The notes beneath the pieces were generated by a model that made no database searches, was not told the origin of the DNA, and saw only the letters and a list, made by a program, of their open reading frames with translations. 54,183 nucleotides of DNA. Source: Verrucomicrobiota bacterium (lineage in GTDB: Bacteria > Verrucomicrobiota > Verrucomicrobiia > Limisphaerales > JACRJZ01). The DNA lies in contig JACRJZ010000086.1 in NCBI GenBank assembly GCA_016219875.1, positions 1-54,183 on the forward strand. Reading direction: 5' to 3'. Position numbers and translations under genes: made by a program. Below are positions 27,667 to 38,339 of the stretch, one piece after another (the first letter of the stretch is position 1; each line of letters starts with the position of its first letter).

Positions 27667-29754
27667 ATGAACGCGCAATCCTCAATCATCTATCCGCAAT
27701 CCCAAGAATGGCTCGAACCCGACGGCCGCGGTGGATTCGCCAGCGGCACGGTCAGCGGCATCCGCACGCGCCGTTACCATGCGCACTTGCTCACCGCCAT
27801 CACGCCCCCCACGGGCCGCTTGGTTTTGGTCAACGGCTACGAGGCTTGGATTGAAACACCGGCTGGCCGCTTTGCGCTTACGTCGCAGAACTACGCGCCC
27901 GGGGTGATTCATCCCGATGGCGCGCAACGCATCGAGTCCTTTTCAGCCGAGCCGTGGCCGACATGGACGTTTCGCTGCGAAGACGGGACGGAGTTGGCGC
28001 ATGAGATTTTCGTGAGTGGCCATGGTGGCGTGACCGCACTGACCTGGCGACTGCTGGCCGAGCACAAGAATGTGAAACTGTTCATTCGTCCGTTGATCTC
28101 CGGCCGCGACTACCACAGTCTGCACAAGGAGAATCCTGCCTTCCGTTTCGATCCTGCTCTCGGCGGCGAGGAAATCCTGTGGCGGCCTTACGACGGAGTG
28201 CCGGGCATTCATGCGCTGCACAGCTCCAACGGTCGTTACGCGCATGACCCGCTCTGGTATCGCAATTTTCTCTACGAGGAGGAGCGTGCCCGTGGCCTTG
28301 ACGATACTGAGGACCTCGCCTCGCCGGGCGTGTTTGAGTGGGATTTGTCCGCCGGTGAGGCTGTGTGGGTGCTGACAGTCTCCGCTTCACGCGCGTTCGC
28401 TCTCAAGCGGGAGTTGTCCGTTGTGAAGTTTCTAAACGACCTGCGAGATCAGGAACGCCAGCGCCGGGCGGCCTTCCCTTCGCGCCTGCATCGCGCGGCG
28501 GATGCTTACATTGTCACTGGCCGGCACGGCAAAACGATCGTCGCCGGTTACCCGTGGTTCACGGATTGGGGGCGCGACACGTTCATCGCCCTGCGCGGGC
28601 TTTGTCTCGCGACGGGCCGCCTCCAAGACGCCCGTGACATTCTGGTCGCGTGGGCCGGTAGTGTGTCCGAGGGCATGTTACCAAACCGCTTTCCCGACCA
28701 CGGCGAGCAGCCGGAATACAATTCCGTGGACGCTTCGCTGTGGTTCATCGTCGCCGTCCATGAGCTGCTCCAAGCGGCCAATGGCAGCGGCGGCGTCGTT
28801 TCGGCCGAAGACAAGCGGCTGCTGCAAAACGCCGTCGAAGCGATCCTCGAAGGCTATTCGAGGGGCACGCGCTTTGGCATCCGCGCGGACACCGATGGCC
28901 TGCTGGCCGCGGGCGCGCCGGGTGTCCAACTCACCTGGATGGACGCGAAAGTCGGCGAATGGGTCGTCACGCCGCGCACGGGCAAGCCGGTCGAAATCCA
29001 GGCGCTCTGGCTCAACGCGCTCCAAATCGCCAGCCAGTTCTCGCCCGGCTGGCAGAAGCATTTCGCGCGCGGCCTGAAATCCTTCCGCGAGAGGTTCTGG
29101 AACGCCGAACGAGGCTGCCTGTTTGACGTAATTGACGCGAACCATCGCGCCGGGGTGACGGATGCCACGTTGCGCCCGAACCAAATCTTCGCCGTCGGCG
29201 GGTTACCGTTCCCGCTGCTCGAAGGCGAGCGCGCAAAGCAAATCGTTTCGCTCGTCGAAGAGAAGTTGCTCACACCGCTTGGCCTGCGCTCGCTTGCCCC
29301 GGGAGAACCCGGCTACGCGCCGCGTTACGAGGGCGGAGTCTGGCAACGCGACGGCGCGTATCATCAAGGGACGGTCTGGTCGTGGCTCATCGGACCATTC
29401 GTGGAGGCCTGGGTGCGCGTGCGCGGCAGCACCGTCGCGGCCAGGCGCGAAGCGCGCGACCGGTTCTTGAAGCCGTTGCTCGCTCATCTCGACGAAGCCG
29501 GCTTGGGCCATGTCTCCGAAATCGCCGACGCCGACTCGCCGCACACGCCGCGCGGGTGTCCCTGGCAGGCGTGGTCTGTTGGCGAGGCTCTTCGCCTGGA
29601 TCGCGCGATCCTTGCCGAAACGCCGAACCCGAACAGCAAACAGCCTCGAAGCAAGGCAGGGCGTACCACGGCGCTGGTTTCCGGCGGAGTGGACGGTTTG
29701 CGTACGAAATTCCAGCCGGACGCCGGGAGCAGTGTAGATTTCCAACGCGTATGA
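27667..29754 (+). CDS. Glycogen debranching enzyme / amylo-alpha-1,6-glucosidase-like
   Basis: This 695-residue protein has an N-terminal GDE_N-type beta domain ([30 protein letters not shown]) and a C-terminal (alpha/alpha)6 barrel of the GH133/GDE_C type. Typical barrel motifs are [64 protein letters not shown] and [14 protein letters not shown]. It should remove alpha-1,6 branches from glycogen or a similar glucan in the cytoplasm; no signal peptide is seen. Its stop overlaps the start of the glucosidase gene (ATGA, 29751-29754), so the two enzymes are made together. Confidence 0.9.
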   Translation: MNAQSSIIYPQSQEWLEPDGRGGFASGTVSGIRTRRYHAHLLTAITPPTGRLVLVNGYEAWIETPAGRFALTSQNYAPGVIHPDGAQRIESFSAEPWPTWTFRCEDGTELAHEIFVSGHGGVTALTWRLLAEHKNVKLFIRPLISGRDYHSLHKENPAFRFDPALGGEEILWRPYDGVPGIHALHSSNGRYAHDPLWYRNFLYEEERARGLDDTEDLASPGVFEWDLSAGEAVWVLTVSASRAFALKRELSVVKFLNDLRDQERQRRAAFPSRLHRAADAYIVTGRHGKTIVAGYPWFTDWGRDTFIALRGLCLATGRLQDARDILVAWAGSVSEGMLPNRFPDHGEQPEYNSVDASLWFIVAVHELLQAANGSGGVVSAEDKRLLQNAVEAILEGYSRGTRFGIRADTDGLLAAGAPGVQLTWMDAKVGEWVVTPRTGKPVEIQALWLNALQIASQFSPGWQKHFARGLKSFRERFWNAERGCLFDVIDANHRAGVTDATLRPNQIFAVGGLPFPLLEGERAKQIVSLVEEKLLTPLGLRSLAPGEPGYAPRYEGGVWQRDGAYHQGTVWSWLIGPFVEAWVRVRGSTVAARREARDRFLKPLLAHLDEAGLGHVSEIADADSPHTPRGCPWQAWSVGEALRLDRAILAETPNPNSKQPRSKAGRTTALVSGGVDGLRTKFQPDAGSSVDFQRV

Positions 29755-32648
29755 AAAACAACGGCGGAGCGAACCCGGAACGGCGGCGGCTTGCTGAAGC
29801 CAACGCCGGTCGTGAGAACTGGCTCCTGTGGGGACCGTATCTCTCCGAGCGCCAGTGGGGCACGGTGCGCGAGGATTACTCGCCGGGCGGCACGGCCTGG
29901 GATCACTTCCCCCACGATCACGCCCGCAGCCGCGCGTATCGCTGGGGGGAGGACGGCATCGCCGGTCTCAGCGACGATTGGCAGCGACTCTGCCTCTCGC
30001 TCGCTTTGTGGAATGGCCGCGATCCAATCTTGAAAGAACGTCTCTTCGGCCTGACGAACGGCGAGGGCAACCACGGCGAGGACGTGAAGGAACTTTATTA
30101 CTACCTGGACGCCACGCCGACGCATTCCTACCTGAAGATGCTCTACAAGTATCCGCAGCGGGGATTTCCTTACGCCCGGCTCGTGGAGGAGAACCGCCGT
30201 CGCGGAAAAGACCAGCCGGAGTTTGAATTGTTGGACACGGGCATCTTTGACGACGACCGCTATTTCGACGTGTTCGTCGAGTACGCCAAAGCCTCGGCTG
30301 ACGACATCCTCATGCTGGTGACGGTCCACAATCGCGGCCCGGAAGCCGCCACGATTCATCTGCTGCCGCAGCTTTGGTTTCGCAATACGTGGTCGTGGAA
30401 GCACGGCGCAGCAAAGCCGGAACTCAGTGTGACGCACGACGGCGCCATCGCAGCCAAACACGCCGAGTTGGGGGAGTATCGGCTTTGCTGCGACAACCGC
30501 CCTGAACTGTTGTTCTGCAACAATGAAACAAACGGTCACCGTTTGTTCGGCCAGAACGGTGCTCAAGGCTATTTCAAAGACGCGTTCCACGATTACGTGG
30601 TCGCCGGAAACAACACTGCGGTGAACCCGCAGCAAATCGGGACGAAGGCGGCGGTGCATTACGTGCTCACGGTGCCGGTGGACGGGTCAGCGAGCGTCCG
30701 CCTTCGCCTCGTAGCGCCGACTTCCAAGTCTGCTGTATCGCGGGCTTCCAGCCTGCCGAGCGTTGAAGCAAACCGAACGTCGCTAAGCGATCTAGCAGCC
30801 GGCCGACTGGAAATCGGCGATACGGCAGGTTGGAAACCTGTGCTACCGGCTTTCGCCGACTTCGACGCCATCCTCGCCCAACGCCGCCGTGAAGCCAATG
30901 AGTTCTACGCCGAGTTGCAGAAGGACATCGCGGACTCCGACGCGCGGCTCGTCCAGCGCCAGGCGTTCGCCGGCATGATTTGGAGCAAGCAGTTCTTTTA
31001 CTACGACGTGCCCAAGTGGTTGCGCGGCGACCCCACCGAGCCGGCGCCTCCGCCCGAGCGCAAGCACGGCCGCAATCACGAATGGACTCACCTCAACAAC
31101 GCCGACATCATCTCAATGCCGGACAAGTGGGAGTATCCCTGGTACGCCGCGTGGGACCTCGCCTTTCACTGCATCCCACTTGCGCTGGTCGATGCCGAGT
31201 TCGCCAAGTCGCAACTCGTGCTGTTGACGCGCGAGTGGTACATGCACCCGAACGGCCAGCTTCCTGCCTACGAGTGGGCGTTTGGAGATGTGAACCCACC
31301 TGTCCACGCGTGGGCCACCTGGCGCGTTTTCCAAATGGACCGGAGGCAACGCCGCGCCACGAACCCTGAGGACCCCGGCGACCTCGCCTTCCTGGAGCGC
31401 GTTTTTCACAAGCTCATGCTGAACTTCACCTGGTGGGTCAACCGCAAAGACACGCAGGGGCGGAACATTTTCCAAGGCGGCTTCCTGGGACTCGACAACA
31501 TCGGCGTTTTTGACCGCAGCGCGCCGTTGCCGACGGGCGGCTTCATCAACCAAGCCGATGGCACCAGTTGGATGGCGATGTATTGCCTGAATCTCATGCG
31601 CATCGCGCTGGAACTCGCGCGGCACAACCAGGTGTATCAGGACATCGCCACGAAGTTCTTTGAGCACTTCCTCCACATCGTCGAGGCGATGAACAACATC
31701 GGCGACGAAGGCATCGGCCTGTGGGATGACCAGGACGCGTTCTACTACGACGTGCTCAACACGCCCAACGGCCAGAGCGTGCCGCTCAAGGTGCGCTCGA
31801 TGGTGGGCTTGACCCCGCTCTTCGCGGTCGAGGTGCTCGACTGTTCCATTCTCAAGGAAGTGCCCGAGTTCGCCGAGAGGCTCGAATGGTTCCTCAACTA
31901 CCGGCCCGACCTGGCCAGGCTCGTGTCGCGCTGGCATGAGCCGGGCATAGGTGAGCGGCGACTGCTCTCGCTGCTGCGTGGTCATCGCATGAAATGTCTT
32001 CTGCGACGTTTGCTCGATGAGACCGAGTTCCTCAGCGATTTCGGCGTGCGCGCCCTCTCCCGACAACATCTCGAGAACCCGTACCAATTCCACGTCAACG
32101 GCGGCACGATGGAAGTGACGTATCAACCGGCGGAATCCAACTCCGGCCTCTTCGGCGGCAACTCAAACTGGCGCGGCCCCATCTGGATGCCGGTGAACTA
32201 TCTCATCATCGAGTCGCTGCAAAAGTTCCACCATTACTACGGCGACGATTTCAAAGTCGAGTGTCCGACCGGTTCGGGCCATTTCATGACCATCAACGAA
32301 GTCGCTTGCGAACTCTCGCGCCGCCTCACCCGCCTGTTCCTCAAAGATGAAAGCGGCCAGCGCCCCGTCCTCAAGTATCACCCGAAGCTCGCGACCGATC
32401 CGCATTTCCGTGACTACGTGCTCTTCCACGAATACTTCCACGGCGACTCCGGACGCGGCGTGGGCGCGTCGCACCAGACCGGCTGGACTGGCTTGATCGC
32501 GAAACTGCTTCAGCCGCGACGGGAACAAATGAAAGCGCCGGCCATGCCACGCGCCACGCGCCGGGGCGGTGACCGCTCGTTGCCGCAGCGGCGCGAGCAC
32601 GAGGCGGAAACCAGATCGGCAGGTGACGCCATGCTCCTCGAACACTGA
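29751..32648 (+). CDS. MGH1/GH63-like glucosidase with an in-frame repeat insertion
   Basis: This 965-residue glycoside hydrolase of the GH63-like MGH1 family starts [20 protein letters not shown]. The conserved opening [20 protein letters not shown], then [20 protein letters not shown], is followed by a barrel with [56 protein letters not shown] and [17 protein letters not shown] sequence. It would release glucose from oligosaccharides made by the debranching enzyme upstream. About residues 320-366 (30711-30846) are not family sequence but a translated palindromic repeat that keeps the frame. ATG 29751 was chosen for the coupled overlap. The C-terminus is extended with Arg-rich sequence. Confidence 0.88.
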   Translation: MKNNGGANPERRRLAEANAGRENWLLWGPYLSERQWGTVREDYSPGGTAWDHFPHDHARSRAYRWGEDGIAGLSDDWQRLCLSLALWNGRDPILKERLFGLTNGEGNHGEDVKELYYYLDATPTHSYLKMLYKYPQRGFPYARLVEENRRRGKDQPEFELLDTGIFDDDRYFDVFVEYAKASADDILMLVTVHNRGPEAATIHLLPQLWFRNTWSWKHGAAKPELSVTHDGAIAAKHAELGEYRLCCDNRPELLFCNNETNGHRLFGQNGAQGYFKDAFHDYVVAGNNTAVNPQQIGTKAAVHYVLTVPVDGSASVRLRLVAPTSKSAVSRASSLPSVEANRTSLSDLAAGRLEIGDTAGWKPVLPAFADFDAILAQRRREANEFYAELQKDIADSDARLVQRQAFAGMIWSKQFFYYDVPKWLRGDPTEPAPPPERKHGRNHEWTHLNNADIISMPDKWEYPWYAAWDLAFHCIPLALVDAEFAKSQLVLLTREWYMHPNGQLPAYEWAFGDVNPPVHAWATWRVFQMDRRQRRATNPEDPGDLAFLERVFHKLMLNFTWWVNRKDTQGRNIFQGGFLGLDNIGVFDRSAPLPTGGFINQADGTSWMAMYCLNLMRIALELARHNQVYQDIATKFFEHFLHIVEAMNNIGDEGIGLWDDQDAFYYDVLNTPNGQSVPLKVRSMVGLTPLFAVEVLDCSILKEVPEFAERLEWFLNYRPDLARLVSRWHEPGIGERRLLSLLRGHRMKCLLRRLLDETEFLSDFGVRALSRQHLENPYQFHVNGGTMEVTYQPAESNSGLFGGNSNWRGPIWMPVNYLIIESLQKFHHYYGDDFKVECPTGSGHFMTINEVACELSRRLTRLFLKDESGQRPVLKYHPKLATDPHFRDYVLFHEYFHGDSGRGVGASHQTGWTGLIAKLLQPRREQMKAPAMPRATRRGGDRSLPQRREHEAETRSAGDAMLLEH
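30711..30846. repeat. Palindromic repeat inserted in frame inside the glucosidase gene
   Basis: The left part (gtagcgccgacttccaagtc onward) and the right part (ending caggttggaaacctgtgctac minus one base) are imperfect reverse complements over ~48 bases each, with a ~40-base centre. In frame it encodes [20 protein letters not shown] followed by [20 protein letters not shown], unrelated to the flanking hydrolase. Similar repeats are normally intergenic in this bacterial group. Confidence 0.75.
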
Positions 32649-32721
32649 GTGCGAGCGAGCGCGGGTTTGAGTCGGCGAGTCTCCCTGCGAGGTTCATCGA
32701 GGAATCGTCTCGCCAGTTCCC

Positions 32722-33537
32722 ATGCTCAGTTCACTCCGCCAACACTGGCCCGAATACCTGATGGAGGCGGCGCTGCTCGGCCTCTTCATGGTGTCTGCGG
32801 CGCTGTTTACGGCGCTGCTGGAATACCCCGGCTCGCCGATCCACCGCGCCATCCCTGACGCCGATATCCGCCGCGCGCTGATCGGCCTGGCGATGGGCTT
32901 GACTGCCGTGGGCCTGATCTACTCGCCGTGGGGACAGCAGTCTGGCGCGCACATGAATCCCGCGGTGACGCTGACATTCCTGCGCCTCGGCAAAGTGAAA
33001 CCGCCCGACGCTGTCTTCTACATCATCGCGCAGTTTCTGGGCGGCACTGGCGGCGTGCTCCTGGTGAAGTTGTGCCTCGGGCGAGTGCTTTCCGATCCGT
33101 CGGTCAATTACGTCGCGACGGTGCCTGGTTCCGCCGGAGTTGTGATCGCCTTCCTCGCAGAAGCGGCCATTTCGTGTGGTCTCATGCTCATGGTGCTTCT
33201 TGTTACGAACATGCCGCGACTTGCCCGGTTCACCGGTGTCTTCGCCGGCGTGCTGGTCGCGTTCTACATCACGCTCGAGGCGCCGTTGTCAGGCATGAGC
33301 ATGAACCCGGCGCGCACAGTCGCGTCTGCGCTGCCGAGCGGCGTGTGGACGGCGTGGTGGCTCTACTTCACCGCACCGGCGCTGGGCATGTTGGGCGCCG
33401 TGGAGATGTTCCGGTTGTCCAGGGGGCTGGCTCATGTGGGCTGCGCCAAGCTGCAACACAGCCTTCGCCATCGCTGCATCTTCTGTGGTCATCCGGGTGA
33501 GATCGCCGAGGTAGCCCTCACTGGGCCAGCGCGGTGA
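32722..33537 (+). CDS. Aquaporin/MIP-family channel
   Basis: This 271-residue polytopic membrane protein has the two NPA boxes of the major intrinsic protein family: SGAHMNPAVTLTFLRL and SGMSMNPARTVASAL. Six hydrophobic helices are visible, from LMEAALLGLFMVSAALFTAL to AWWLYFTAPALGMLGAVEMF. It should conduct water or small solutes across the inner membrane. An unusual cytoplasmic tail carries a Cys-x2-Cys with flanking His (LRHRCIFCGHPGE) that could bind a metal or respond to redox state. It lies 73 bp after the glucosidase, fitting an osmotic or desiccation-stress setting. Confidence 0.92.
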   Translation: MLSSLRQHWPEYLMEAALLGLFMVSAALFTALLEYPGSPIHRAIPDADIRRALIGLAMGLTAVGLIYSPWGQQSGAHMNPAVTLTFLRLGKVKPPDAVFYIIAQFLGGTGGVLLVKLCLGRVLSDPSVNYVATVPGSAGVVIAFLAEAAISCGLMLMVLLVTNMPRLARFTGVFAGVLVAFYITLEAPLSGMSMNPARTVASALPSGVWTAWWLYFTAPALGMLGAVEMFRLSRGLAHVGCAKLQHSLRHRCIFCGHPGEIAEVALTGPAR

Positions 33538-33660
33538 CGAAGGGCTGTAAAGTTCTTTCTTCCATTGCGACAGACCATCACTCGCCGCTGGCGGGTGGAC
33601 CGCACGGCCAAGACAAAACGAACCACCAACACATCAAACCAAATCGAAACAGGACCGAAT

Positions 33661-34071
33661 ATGAAATCGAAAATCCTCGCCGCTCTGACTGGACTTGCGC
33701 TGCTGACCGCCGCGAATGTGCTGGCGGATGGAGGCCATACCAGCACCAAGTTCGAGGGAGCCAAGGCCAACAATGGGACCGTCACACACACGGTCAAGGA
33801 CGGCAAGAACGTGCTTACCCTCTCCTCTGACTTCCAGGTGCCCGAAACCCCGGACCCGCACTGGCAGGTGGTGGACTCGAAGGGGAATACCTACTTGCTG
33901 CAAGAGCTCAAGATTAAGGGCGGCGGGCTCAGAGGCGACCAGATCAACAAGAGCATCACCCTGCCCTCCTATGTGCCGGACATCGCCAAGGTGCAGATTT
34001 GGTGCGCCTGGGCCGAGGCCAACCTCGGCGAAGCCTCGTTCGAACATCCCGTCACCATAGCCAGCCGTTGA
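33661..34071 (+). CDS. Secreted DM13-like (electron-transfer type) domain protein
   Basis: This 136-residue protein starts MKSKILAALTGLALLTAANV with a clear Sec signal cleaved after VLADG or so. The mature part is one DM13-like domain: DFQVPETPDPHWQVVDSKGN, then LPSYVPDIAKVQIWCAWAEA and NLGEASF. DM13 domains carry a conserved Cys (here IWCAW) and are thought to take part in extracytoplasmic redox chemistry. A terminator follows at once, so it is expressed as a single gene or ends a unit with the aquaporin. It is next to the GMC oxidoreductase, a plausible partner. Confidence 0.8.
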   Translation: MKSKILAALTGLALLTAANVLADGGHTSTKFEGAKANNGTVTHTVKDGKNVLTLSSDFQVPETPDPHWQVVDSKGNTYLLQELKIKGGGLRGDQINKSITLPSYVPDIAKVQIWCAWAEANLGEASFEHPVTIASR

Positions 34072-34082
34072 ACCTGCGGCAC

Positions 34083-34119
34083 AAACCCGGCGCTGGAGTT
34101 CGGCGCCGGGTTTCCTTTT
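34083..34119 (+). terminator. Rho-independent terminator
   Basis: A perfect 11-bp stem, aaacccggcgc (34083-34093) with gcgccgggttt (34103-34113), closes a 9-base loop and is followed by ccttttgg. It lies 11 bp after the DM13 gene stop. Confidence 0.85.
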
Positions 34120-34165
34120 GGCGATTTCCCGTAAGCAAACCTCCTGGCCTCCGACCAATACAGCA

Positions 34166-35803
34166 ATGAACGATCACTACGACGTCATCATCATCGGCTC
34201 CGGCGCAGGGGGCGGCACGCTCGCGTATCGGCTCGCGCCCAGCGGCAAGCGCATCCTGCTCATCGAGCGTGGCCCGTACGTGCCGCGCGAGAAAGAGAAC
34301 TGGAGCACCAAAGCCGTCAACCAGGAGGGCAAGTATCACGCGAAGGAAGTCTGGCGGGACAAGGATGGCAAGGACCTGCATCCGCACACGAACTACTACG
34401 TGGGCGGTAACACGAAATTCTACGGCGCGGCATTGTTCCGATTGCGCAAGGAGGACTTCGGTGAAACCCGCCACCACGGCGGTTTCTCTCCCGCGTGGCC
34501 GATTTCTTACGACGACCTGGAGCCTTACTACGCCGAAGCGGAGCGCCTCTACCACGTTCACGGCGCGCACGGCGAAGATCCCACCGAGCCGTGGCGTAGC
34601 GCGCCGTTCCCGCATCCGGCGGTCAGCCATGAGCCGCGCATCCAGCAATTGAGTGACGACTTTGCCCGGCTCGGCCTGAAGCCGTTTCACACCCCGTTGG
34701 GCGTGATGCTCAACGAACAAAACCCGCGCCAAAGCCCCTGCATCCGGTGCAGCACGTGCGACGGCCATCCGTGCCTCGTCAACGCCAAGGCCGACGCCCA
34801 AGTCTGCTGCGTGGACCCGGCGCTGGAGTATCCGAACGTCACGCTCATGACCGACGCGAAGGTGACGCGCCTGGAAACGACGCCGAGCGGGCGCGAGGTC
34901 CGCAATGTCATCGTCGAACGCAACGGAGCAAAGCTGGGACTCTCCGCCGACATCGTTGTCGTTTCTTGCGGCGCCATCAACTCCGCTTCGCTGCTCCTTC
35001 GTTCGGCCAATGACAAACACCCGCGCGGCCTGGCCAACGGCTCGGACGTTGTCGGCCGCCACTACATGGGCCACGTCAACTCCGTGCTCATGGCCATCTC
35101 AAAATGTCCCAACCCAACCGTGTTCCAGAAGACGCTTTCGGTGAACGATTACTATCTCGGCTCACCGGAGTGGGCCTTTCCCATGGGGCACATTTCCTTC
35201 GTCGGCAAGCTGGACGGCGACACACTCAAGGCTGGCGCCCCCGCGATTGCCCCGCATTGGACCCTGGAACTGATGGGCAAGCACTCGCTGGACTTCTGGC
35301 TCACCAGCGAGGATCTGCCGGACCCGAACAACCGCGTCACCCTGGACCGTGAGGGGAGCATTGTCCTCAGCTACAAACCGAACAACGAGGAAGGGCACCA
35401 GCGGCTCACCGGGAAGCTCAAGAGCCTGATGAAGCAGCAGACCAAGTGCGCCTTGCATGGACACGAATGTCACGAGGGTCTGTTCGCGCGAAGTCTTTAC
35501 GCCGGTCAACGCATCCCGCTCGCCGGCGTGGCGCACCAGAATGGCACGATTCGTTTCGGCACCGACCCGCAGACGTCCGCGCTCGACGTGAACTGCCACG
35601 CGCATGAGGTGGACAATCTTTACGTCGTGGACGCGAGTTTCTTCGTCTCCAGCGGCGCTGTGAACCCTGCGCTCACCATCATGGCCAACGCGTTGCGGGT
35701 GGGTGATCACCTCCTGGAACGGCTACGCGTCAAAGCTCAGGCGGAGCGCGAAACGACGATGGAAGTTGCTGCCCGCAGCCGGCGAGAGGTCGCCTTCGCC
35801 TAG
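34166..35803 (+). CDS. GMC-family FAD oxidoreductase
   Basis: This 545-residue flavoprotein is of the glucose-methanol-choline family. The N-terminal FAD site is [18 protein letters not shown] followed by [12 protein letters not shown]. The middle has [20 protein letters not shown], a Cys-rich insertion that also occurs in membrane-associated sugar or alcohol dehydrogenases. The C-terminus has [20 protein letters not shown] with the catalytic-loop region ([16 protein letters not shown]). No signal peptide is obvious from ATG 34166. It probably oxidises a sugar or polyol and passes electrons to a membrane or cytochrome acceptor. Neighbours are the DM13 protein and an MsrB-MsrA fusion. Confidence 0.88.
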   Translation: MNDHYDVIIIGSGAGGGTLAYRLAPSGKRILLIERGPYVPREKENWSTKAVNQEGKYHAKEVWRDKDGKDLHPHTNYYVGGNTKFYGAALFRLRKEDFGETRHHGGFSPAWPISYDDLEPYYAEAERLYHVHGAHGEDPTEPWRSAPFPHPAVSHEPRIQQLSDDFARLGLKPFHTPLGVMLNEQNPRQSPCIRCSTCDGHPCLVNAKADAQVCCVDPALEYPNVTLMTDAKVTRLETTPSGREVRNVIVERNGAKLGLSADIVVVSCGAINSASLLLRSANDKHPRGLANGSDVVGRHYMGHVNSVLMAISKCPNPTVFQKTLSVNDYYLGSPEWAFPMGHISFVGKLDGDTLKAGAPAIAPHWTLELMGKHSLDFWLTSEDLPDPNNRVTLDREGSIVLSYKPNNEEGHQRLTGKLKSLMKQQTKCALHGHECHEGLFARSLYAGQRIPLAGVAHQNGTIRFGTDPQTSALDVNCHAHEVDNLYVVDASFFVSSGAVNPALTIMANALRVGDHLLERLRVKAQAERETTMEVAARSRREVAFA

Positions 35804-35810
35804 AGGGAAC

Positions 35811-36842
35811 ATGAAACCGCCCTTCATCATCGCACTCGCCGCCCTAGCCGTGACGGCCGCAGGCGTACGACTGGTTTCCACCCCGACCGCCAAAACCATG
35901 ACTACAGACAAGGTAACTGTCCGGCTGTTCGACGCCTCCGGCAAAGTCACTGAACCGCTGACCTTGCCCAAGGTCGTGAAGTCCGAGGCTGCCTGGCGCG
36001 CACAACTCACGCCGGAGCAGTATCGTATCACCCGCACCCACGGTACCGAACGCGCCTTCTGCGGCATCTTCCACGACAACCACAAGACCGGCGTCTATGC
36101 GTGCATCGGTTGCGGCCTGCCGTTGTTTCGCTCGGATGCGAAGTTCGATTCCGGTACCGGCTGGCCGAGTTTCTTCCAGCCCCTGGCGAAGGAGAACATC
36201 GGCGAAACGCGCGACAGCTCCCTCGGCATGGTCCGCACTGAGGTGCATTGCGGGCGCTGTGATTCTCACCTCGGCCATGTGTTCGAGGACGGTCCGGCGC
36301 CAAGCGGACTGCGCTATTGCATCAACTCGGACGCGCTTTCGTTCCACGAGCGTCCGTTGGCGAAGCCAGGGCGCGAAAGAGTATTGTTTGGCGCAGGCTG
36401 CTTCTGGGGCGTCGAGCAAGCCTTTCGCGAGGTCAAAGGCGTCGCCGCTACCCGTGCCGGTTATGCAGGCGGTCACACCAAGAAGCCCAGTTACGAAGAC
36501 GTGTGTTCCCACACCACGGGTCATGCCGAAGTAGTGGAAGTCGAATTCGATCCCGCGCAGGTGGAGTTCGACAAGTTGCTCGACGTGTTTTGGAAGAAAC
36601 ACAATCCGTTCAGGGAGCAACGCATCGGTGCCGACGAGGGCGACCAGTATCGCTCGGCGATTTTCTTCACAGCCCCAGAACAGGAGGCCGGCGCTCGCGC
36701 TTCGGCTGCCCGGCTTGAACAGAAGCACTCTGGTCAGCATGTTGGCACCGAGATCAGTTTGGCGTCCGCCTTCTATCCAGCAGAAGAGTACCACCAGCGC
36801 TATTACGAGAAGCACGGTGGGAGAAGCTGCGCCGTCCCGTGA
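35811..36842 (+). CDS. msrAB: MsrB-MsrA bifunctional methionine sulfoxide reductase, N-terminally exported
   Basis: This 343-residue fusion reduces both R- and S-methionine sulfoxide. The N-terminal [20 protein letters not shown] is a signal or membrane anchor, so it likely repairs extracytoplasmic proteins. The MsrB part (residues ~60-185) has zinc CxxC pairs ([19 protein letters not shown]), [11 protein letters not shown] and the catalytic Cys in [13 protein letters not shown]. The MsrA part (from ~190) has the catalytic [17 protein letters not shown] and the later [15 protein letters not shown]. The B-then-A order is the reverse of the classical PilB order. It starts 7 bp after the GMC gene, so they share a transcript. 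Confidence 0.93.
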   Translation: MKPPFIIALAALAVTAAGVRLVSTPTAKTMTTDKVTVRLFDASGKVTEPLTLPKVVKSEAAWRAQLTPEQYRITRTHGTERAFCGIFHDNHKTGVYACIGCGLPLFRSDAKFDSGTGWPSFFQPLAKENIGETRDSSLGMVRTEVHCGRCDSHLGHVFEDGPAPSGLRYCINSDALSFHERPLAKPGRERVLFGAGCFWGVEQAFREVKGVAATRAGYAGGHTKKPSYEDVCSHTTGHAEVVEVEFDPAQVEFDKLLDVFWKKHNPFREQRIGADEGDQYRSAIFFTAPEQEAGARASAARLEQKHSGQHVGTEISLASAFYPAEEYHQRYYEKHGGRSCAVP

Positions 36843-36856
36843 CTCAAGGAAGCCCC

Positions 36857-37570
36857 ATGCCACGCACTTCCCTCGTCACCATCGTCACGGGCGCAGTTGG
36901 CAATCTCGGTTTCGCCGCGGCTCAGGCCTTTCAAGCCGCTGGCCACCGCACCGTGCTGGTGGATCGGTCGCCCGACCGCTTGCGCGACGTCTTCAAAAGC
37001 CTCACCGATTCGCCGCACCACTTTCTGGCGGGCGGCGTGGATTTGTCCGACGCAACCTCCCTCAGCCAGTTGGTCGAGAATACCCTGGCGCGCTTTGGGC
37101 GCATTGACGTACTGGTGCATACCGTCGGCGCCTGGCGCGGCGGCCAGCCCGTTCACGAGACAGACCCAGCGGATTGGGACTTTCTGTTCAACGTCAACCT
37201 CCGCACGACGCTGAACTGTTGCCGGGCCGTCGTCCCACAAATGCTGAAACAGCAGCGCGGGCGGATCATTACCGTGGCCAGCCGCGACGGCCTGGCGGGC
37301 AGCGCCGGTTACGCGGCCTACAGCGCCTCCAAGAGCACGGTGTTGCGGCTGAACGAAGCCCTGGCCGACGAACTCAAGACGTCGAACATCAATGTGAATT
37401 GCATCCTGCCGTCCACCATCGACACGCCCCAGAACCGCGCCGCCATGCCGGACGCAGATTTCGCCAAGTGGGTCGAGCCTGCCGCCATCGCGGACGTGAT
37501 TTTGTTTCTGGCGTCCGACGCCGCCCGTGCAATCACGGGCGCGGCGATACCGGTGTTCGGCAAGAGTTGA
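36857..37570 (+). CDS. SDR-family oxidoreductase
   Basis: This 237-residue short-chain dehydrogenase starts MPRTSLVTIVTGAVGNLGFA. The cofactor motif is TGAVGNLG (a variant of TGxxxGxG), followed by acidic VDRSPDRLRDV, which favours NAD(H). The usual NNAG is replaced by VHTVGAW. The active site has Ser in TVASRDGLAGS and YSASK. It starts 14 bp after the msr gene and is followed closely by a small membrane protein. Substrate unknown. Confidence 0.85.
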   Translation: MPRTSLVTIVTGAVGNLGFAAAQAFQAAGHRTVLVDRSPDRLRDVFKSLTDSPHHFLAGGVDLSDATSLSQLVENTLARFGRIDVLVHTVGAWRGGQPVHETDPADWDFLFNVNLRTTLNCCRAVVPQMLKQQRGRIITVASRDGLAGSAGYAAYSASKSTVLRLNEALADELKTSNINVNCILPSTIDTPQNRAAMPDADFAKWVEPAAIADVILFLASDAARAITGAAIPVFGKS

Positions 37571-37585
37571 GAAAGGAACCACCTC

Positions 37586-37834
37586 ATGATCGCGCAAACC
37601 TGTCTCATCGTGGCCGGCATCTACCTGCTCTGCGGTTTCGTCTTTGCCATCCCGTTCGCGGTCGTCGGTGTGAACCGGATTGACCCGCACGCCGCCCATG
37701 CGAGCTGGGGTTTTCGCGTGCTCATCATCCCCGGCACGGTTCTTCTCTGGCCGCTGTTGGGGCATCGCTGGATGAAAGGCATCCGCGAGCCGCCGGCGGA
37801 GAACAACCCGCATCGCTGTGTGGCGCGAATATGA
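37586..37834 (+). CDS. Small two-helix membrane protein
   Basis: This 82-residue protein starts MIAQTCLIVAGIYLLCGFVF and has a second hydrophobic helix (VLIIPGTVLLWPLLGH). It has a His/Asp loop between the helices (RIDPHAAHASWGF). It begins 15 bp after the SDR and overlaps the next gene by four bases (ATGA, 37831-37834), so it belongs to the operon that leads to the Rieske protein. It may be a small subunit of that membrane redox module; I do not recognise the family by name. Confidence 0.7.
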   Translation: MIAQTCLIVAGIYLLCGFVFAIPFAVVGVNRIDPHAAHASWGFRVLIIPGTVLLWPLLGHRWMKGIREPPAENNPHRCVARI

Positions 37835-38304
37835 TCCGCCCCCTGCGCCAACGTCATCGTGTGATCTTCTGCGCGCTGGCGCTCGTGTTGCCGCTTGCCT
37901 TTGCCGCTGGTGTCGCCGCGCGCAAGCCGGTGCCCGTCATGGCTGCGCTTCCTTCAGCGGTCGGCGGCGAGAGGCCGCAGTTCGACTCCACCATCTGGGA
38001 GCGCGATGATTTGTGGACGCAACCGCCCATGCGCGCGCGCCTCCTTGCCGGGAAAACGAATCGCCTGGCAGTGGAACTCATCGCGGCACGAGACATCGCC
38101 CGGGCCGACGTGATCGTGTACTGGGTGCCCGGAGATCCGAAACTGAACGATGCGCTCCCGGACAACGCAGTCTTCCTGGGTGCGTTTACCCGAAACGGCC
38201 CGCTGCCGCTGCCTGCCGAAGCCGCTCAACAGGCTGGCTCACTGATCCTCTACAGCCTGGCCGATCACGAGATCGTCGCCCGCTCGAAGCCGCTCACCTT
38301 TTAA
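37831..38304 (+). CDS. Exported or anchored hypothetical protein of the Rieske operon
   Basis: This 157-residue protein has an N-terminal hydrophobic segment (VIFCALALVLPLAFAAGVAA) that is a signal or anchor. The periplasmic part is mostly beta strands (LAVELIAARDIARADVIVYW, then DNAVFLGAF and GSLILYSLAD). It has no cysteine pair or cofactor motif in the mature part. It overlaps the small membrane protein upstream and lies 35 bp before the Rieske/ferric-reductase gene. Its conserved position suggests an accessory subunit of that complex. Confidence 0.65.
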   Translation: MIRPLRQRHRVIFCALALVLPLAFAAGVAARKPVPVMAALPSAVGGERPQFDSTIWERDDLWTQPPMRARLLAGKTNRLAVELIAARDIARADVIVYWVPGDPKLNDALPDNAVFLGAFTRNGPLPLPAEAAQQAGSLILYSLADHEIVARSKPLTF

Positions 38305-38339
38305 CGATTTCACGTTTCAACCTTTCAACCCTTGGCGCG

